Shown in pieces: positions 12,168 to 13,146 of a stretch of DNA of 13,146 bases (its first letter is position 1; every line of letters starts with the position of its first letter). Where the stretch lies: NCBI GenBank assembly GCA_900770145.1, contig CAAGJL010000050.1, positions 1-13,146 on the forward strand, written 5' to 3'. Under the pieces are notes generated by a model, which was not told the origin of the DNA, did not search any database, and saw only the letters and a program-made list of their open reading frames with translations. The position numbers were made by a program, and so were the translations under genes. This DNA is from Clostridia bacterium (GTDB lineage: Bacteria > Bacillota > Clostridia > Oscillospirales > CAG-272).

Positions 12168-12196
12168 AGTGTATCATAGTTTTTCCGGTTTGTCAA
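12168..12196 (-). promoter_or_regulatory. Sigma-A promoter of the cbiK operon
   Basis: Perfect -35 TTGACA (12191-12196), 17-nt spacer and -10 TACACT (12168-12173). Transcription would start near 12161 with a leader of about 92 nt before the GTG at 12068, containing both GTTAG-N6-CTAAC sites. The leader is too short for a cobalamin riboswitch. Confidence 0.8.
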
Positions 12197-12251
12197 GGGG
12201 GGAAAAGCAAAAAAATGGAATTATTTTAAACTCGGCAATGCCAGACAGTCT

Positions 12252-12281
12252 TCGACAAAACACGCGCGCCCGGCATAGGAT
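12252..12281 (+). promoter_or_regulatory. Possible promoter for the mazF-like gene
   Basis: TCGACA (12252-12257), 18-nt spacer, TAGGAT (12276-12281). It is the best match I see upstream of the toxin gene, but weak. The remaining DNA to 12373 holds only a small GCCGG/CCGGC hairpin (12337-12352) and no antitoxin gene. Confidence 0.3.
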
Positions 12282-12373
12282 GAAATAGGGGAAGCGGTGA
12301 TTAAAACGCCCCCATATTGCGGAAAATAACAGTACAGCCGGATTTTGCCGGCAGTCCGCAAAGGAGGATGCTT

Positions 12374-12937
12374 ATGAACGCAAATGTCAGGCGCGGGGAT
12401 ATTTACTATGCCGACCTTTCCCCGGTTGTCGGCTCCGAGCAAGGGGGAATGCGCCCCGTGCTGATTATACAGAACGACGTGGGCAACCGTTACAGCCCGA
12501 CGGTGATAGCCGCCGCGATTACATCCAGAATGGGAAAAACCAAATTGCCCACGCATATCGATATCTACGCCGAGCGCGCGGGGCTCTCGCGTGACTCCAT
12601 CGTGCTTTTGGAACAGTTGCGCACACTGGACAAACGGCGCTTAAAAGAAAAAATGGGGCATCTTGACGAGCCGCTGATGCGGGAAATCGACACCGCCATT
12701 GCCGTCAGTCTGGGGCTGTTGCCGCACAACGCAGGGAGAATTGCGACGGCGGATGCCGCGCCGGGTATCCGCGCCGTACCGGGCGGAATCCCCGCCGCGC
12801 CTGCGGCAAGCACGGCAGAGGCGGCAGGGGCGATAGGTGCAACAGGCGCGATGGGCACAGCAGGAACGGCGGCGACAAGCACGGCGGGTATAGTCGGGAC
12901 GACCGGCGCCGCAGGCGCGCAAGAGGGGGCTTTTTGA
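12374..12937 (+). CDS. mazF: MazF/PemK-family endoribonuclease with collagen-like C-terminal tail
   Basis: A 187-residue protein; EndoA/MazF homologues are about 115. The core (1-116) is clear: VRRGDIYYADLSPVVGSEQGG, RPVLIIQND (Arg27 at the catalytic Arg position), AAAITS (Thr50 region), LPTHI, LLEQLRTLDK and the closing IAVSLGL. MazF toxins cleave mRNA at short single-stranded motifs. Residues 117-187 are Ala/Gly/Thr-rich; Gly recurs every third residue at 152-164 and 172-181, a collagen-like Gly-X-Y pattern with one interruption. The last nine residues and the stop lie inside REP/terminator copy C. ATG 12374 is chosen because AAGGAGG (12361-12367) is six bases upstream; an ATG at 12317 has no SD. 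No mazE-like antitoxin is adjacent. Confidence 0.85.
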   Translation: MNANVRRGDIYYADLSPVVGSEQGGMRPVLIIQNDVGNRYSPTVIAAAITSRMGKTKLPTHIDIYAERAGLSRDSIVLLEQLRTLDKRRLKEKMGHLDEPLMREIDTAIAVSLGLLPHNAGRIATADAAPGIRAVPGGIPAAPAASTAEAAGAIGATGAMGTAGTAATSTAGIVGTTGAAGAQEGAF

Positions 12938-12982
12938 AAAAAGCCCCCTCTTAAACTCCCCCAAAAACTTTTCGGCAACTCA
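12908..12982 (+). repeat. REP/terminator repeat, copy C
   Basis: Starts GCCGCAGGCGCGCAAGAG as in copy B, continues through the hairpin and ACTTTTCGGCAACTCACG into the first 79-bp tandem unit. It supplies the final nine codons and the stop of the mazF-like gene. Together with the tandem units it is the full version of the element of which A is a one-unit inverted copy. Confidence 0.8.
12921..12952 (+). terminator. Terminator-like hairpin containing the mazF stop codon
   Basis: AAGAGGGGGC and GCCCCCTCTT arms with an inner T/A stem. The TGA stop (12935-12937) lies at the loop, so the coding end and the hairpin coincide. Only TT follows the stem, so strength as a terminator is uncertain. Confidence 0.5.
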
Positions 12983-13146
12983 CGCCGGGATGTCGGGCGA
13001 GCGTACCCAAAGTGGCGCACCGACCGATTTGCCCCCGCCGAAGGCGGTATCCGCAAGGTCCCGCCGGGATGTCGGGCGAGCGTACCCAAAGTGGCGCACC
13101 GACCGATTTGCCCCCGCCGAAGGCGGTAACCGCAACGTGCCGCCGG
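12983..13146 (+). repeat. 79-bp tandem repeat at the contig end
   Basis: Two full units (12983-13061, 13062-13140) and the first six bases of a third (13141-13146). The units differ at three positions by eye. Each begins CGCCGGGATGTCGGGCGAG and holds a CCGCC-GAA-GGCGG hairpin. No coding potential is convincing. The sequence stops inside the array, as expected when an assembler cannot pass a repeat. Confidence 0.92.

Noticed and set aside
12565..13089. A 174-codon minus-strand frame across the toxin tail and repeats
   Set aside because: Ala/Pro-rich shadow of the Ala/Gly-rich toxin tail and of the repeats; antisense to a supported gene.
12983..13140. Possible CRISPR array
   Set aside because: Units are 79 bp and repeat throughout, with no alternating unique spacers and no cas genes.

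Overview
The window looks like a complete or near-complete short metagenomic contig from an uncultured, fairly GC-rich Clostridia member, most likely Oscillospirales/Ruminococcaceae-like. This is inference from gene content, strong AGGAGG-type ribosome binding sites, canonical sigma-A promoters, ThiI without a rhodanese domain, YcgQ-like and COG0523 proteins, a solitary MazF/PemK toxin, and GC-rich intergenic palindromic repeats. The first 24 bases are Illumina adapter, and the right end breaks off inside a 79-bp tandem repeat.

Layout, left to right. (1) 25-185, minus: the signal-peptide end of a truncated lipoprotein. (2) 186-505: divergent promoter region with two good sigma-A promoters and a leftward terminator-like hairpin. 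(3) 506-2256, plus: a flavin-reductase-fold protein overlapping proA by ATGA. (4) 2257-2903: gene-free but full of repeats: two inverted copies of a REP/terminator element around a MITE-like 154-bp element made of three hairpins. (5) 2904-7617, minus: a five-gene run (DEDDh exonuclease with zinc ribbon, DUF2007 protein, thiI, a COG0523 GTPase with a 72-residue His/Asp linker, and a second COG0523 protein fused to a YcgQ/DUF1980-like domain), led by an extended -10 promoter at 7666-7694. (6) 7734-7762: terminator. (7) 7810-12068, minus: a five-gene operon cbiK, flavodoxin, FecCD-type permease, ATPase, substrate-binding lipoprotein. (8) 12069-12373: divergent region with a sigma-A promoter and two 16-bp GTTAG-N6-CTAAC operator-like sites. 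(9) 12374-12937, plus: mazF-like toxin with a collagen-like tail whose last residues and stop codon lie in a third copy of the REP/terminator element. (10) 12983-13146: 79-bp tandem repeats.

The strongest biology is the cbiK operon. A class II cobaltochelatase, a flavodoxin and a complete Fe/B12/heme-type ABC importer are translationally packed behind one promoter with two putative operators. This reads as a metal-regulated tetrapyrrole (heme or corrinoid) uptake and processing unit. The substrate and the direction of the chelatase reaction cannot be decided from sequence. The neighbouring paired COG0523 proteins, one with a metal sponge and one fused to a YcgQ-like domain, suggest a second metal-handling module attached to a tRNA-thiolation operon.
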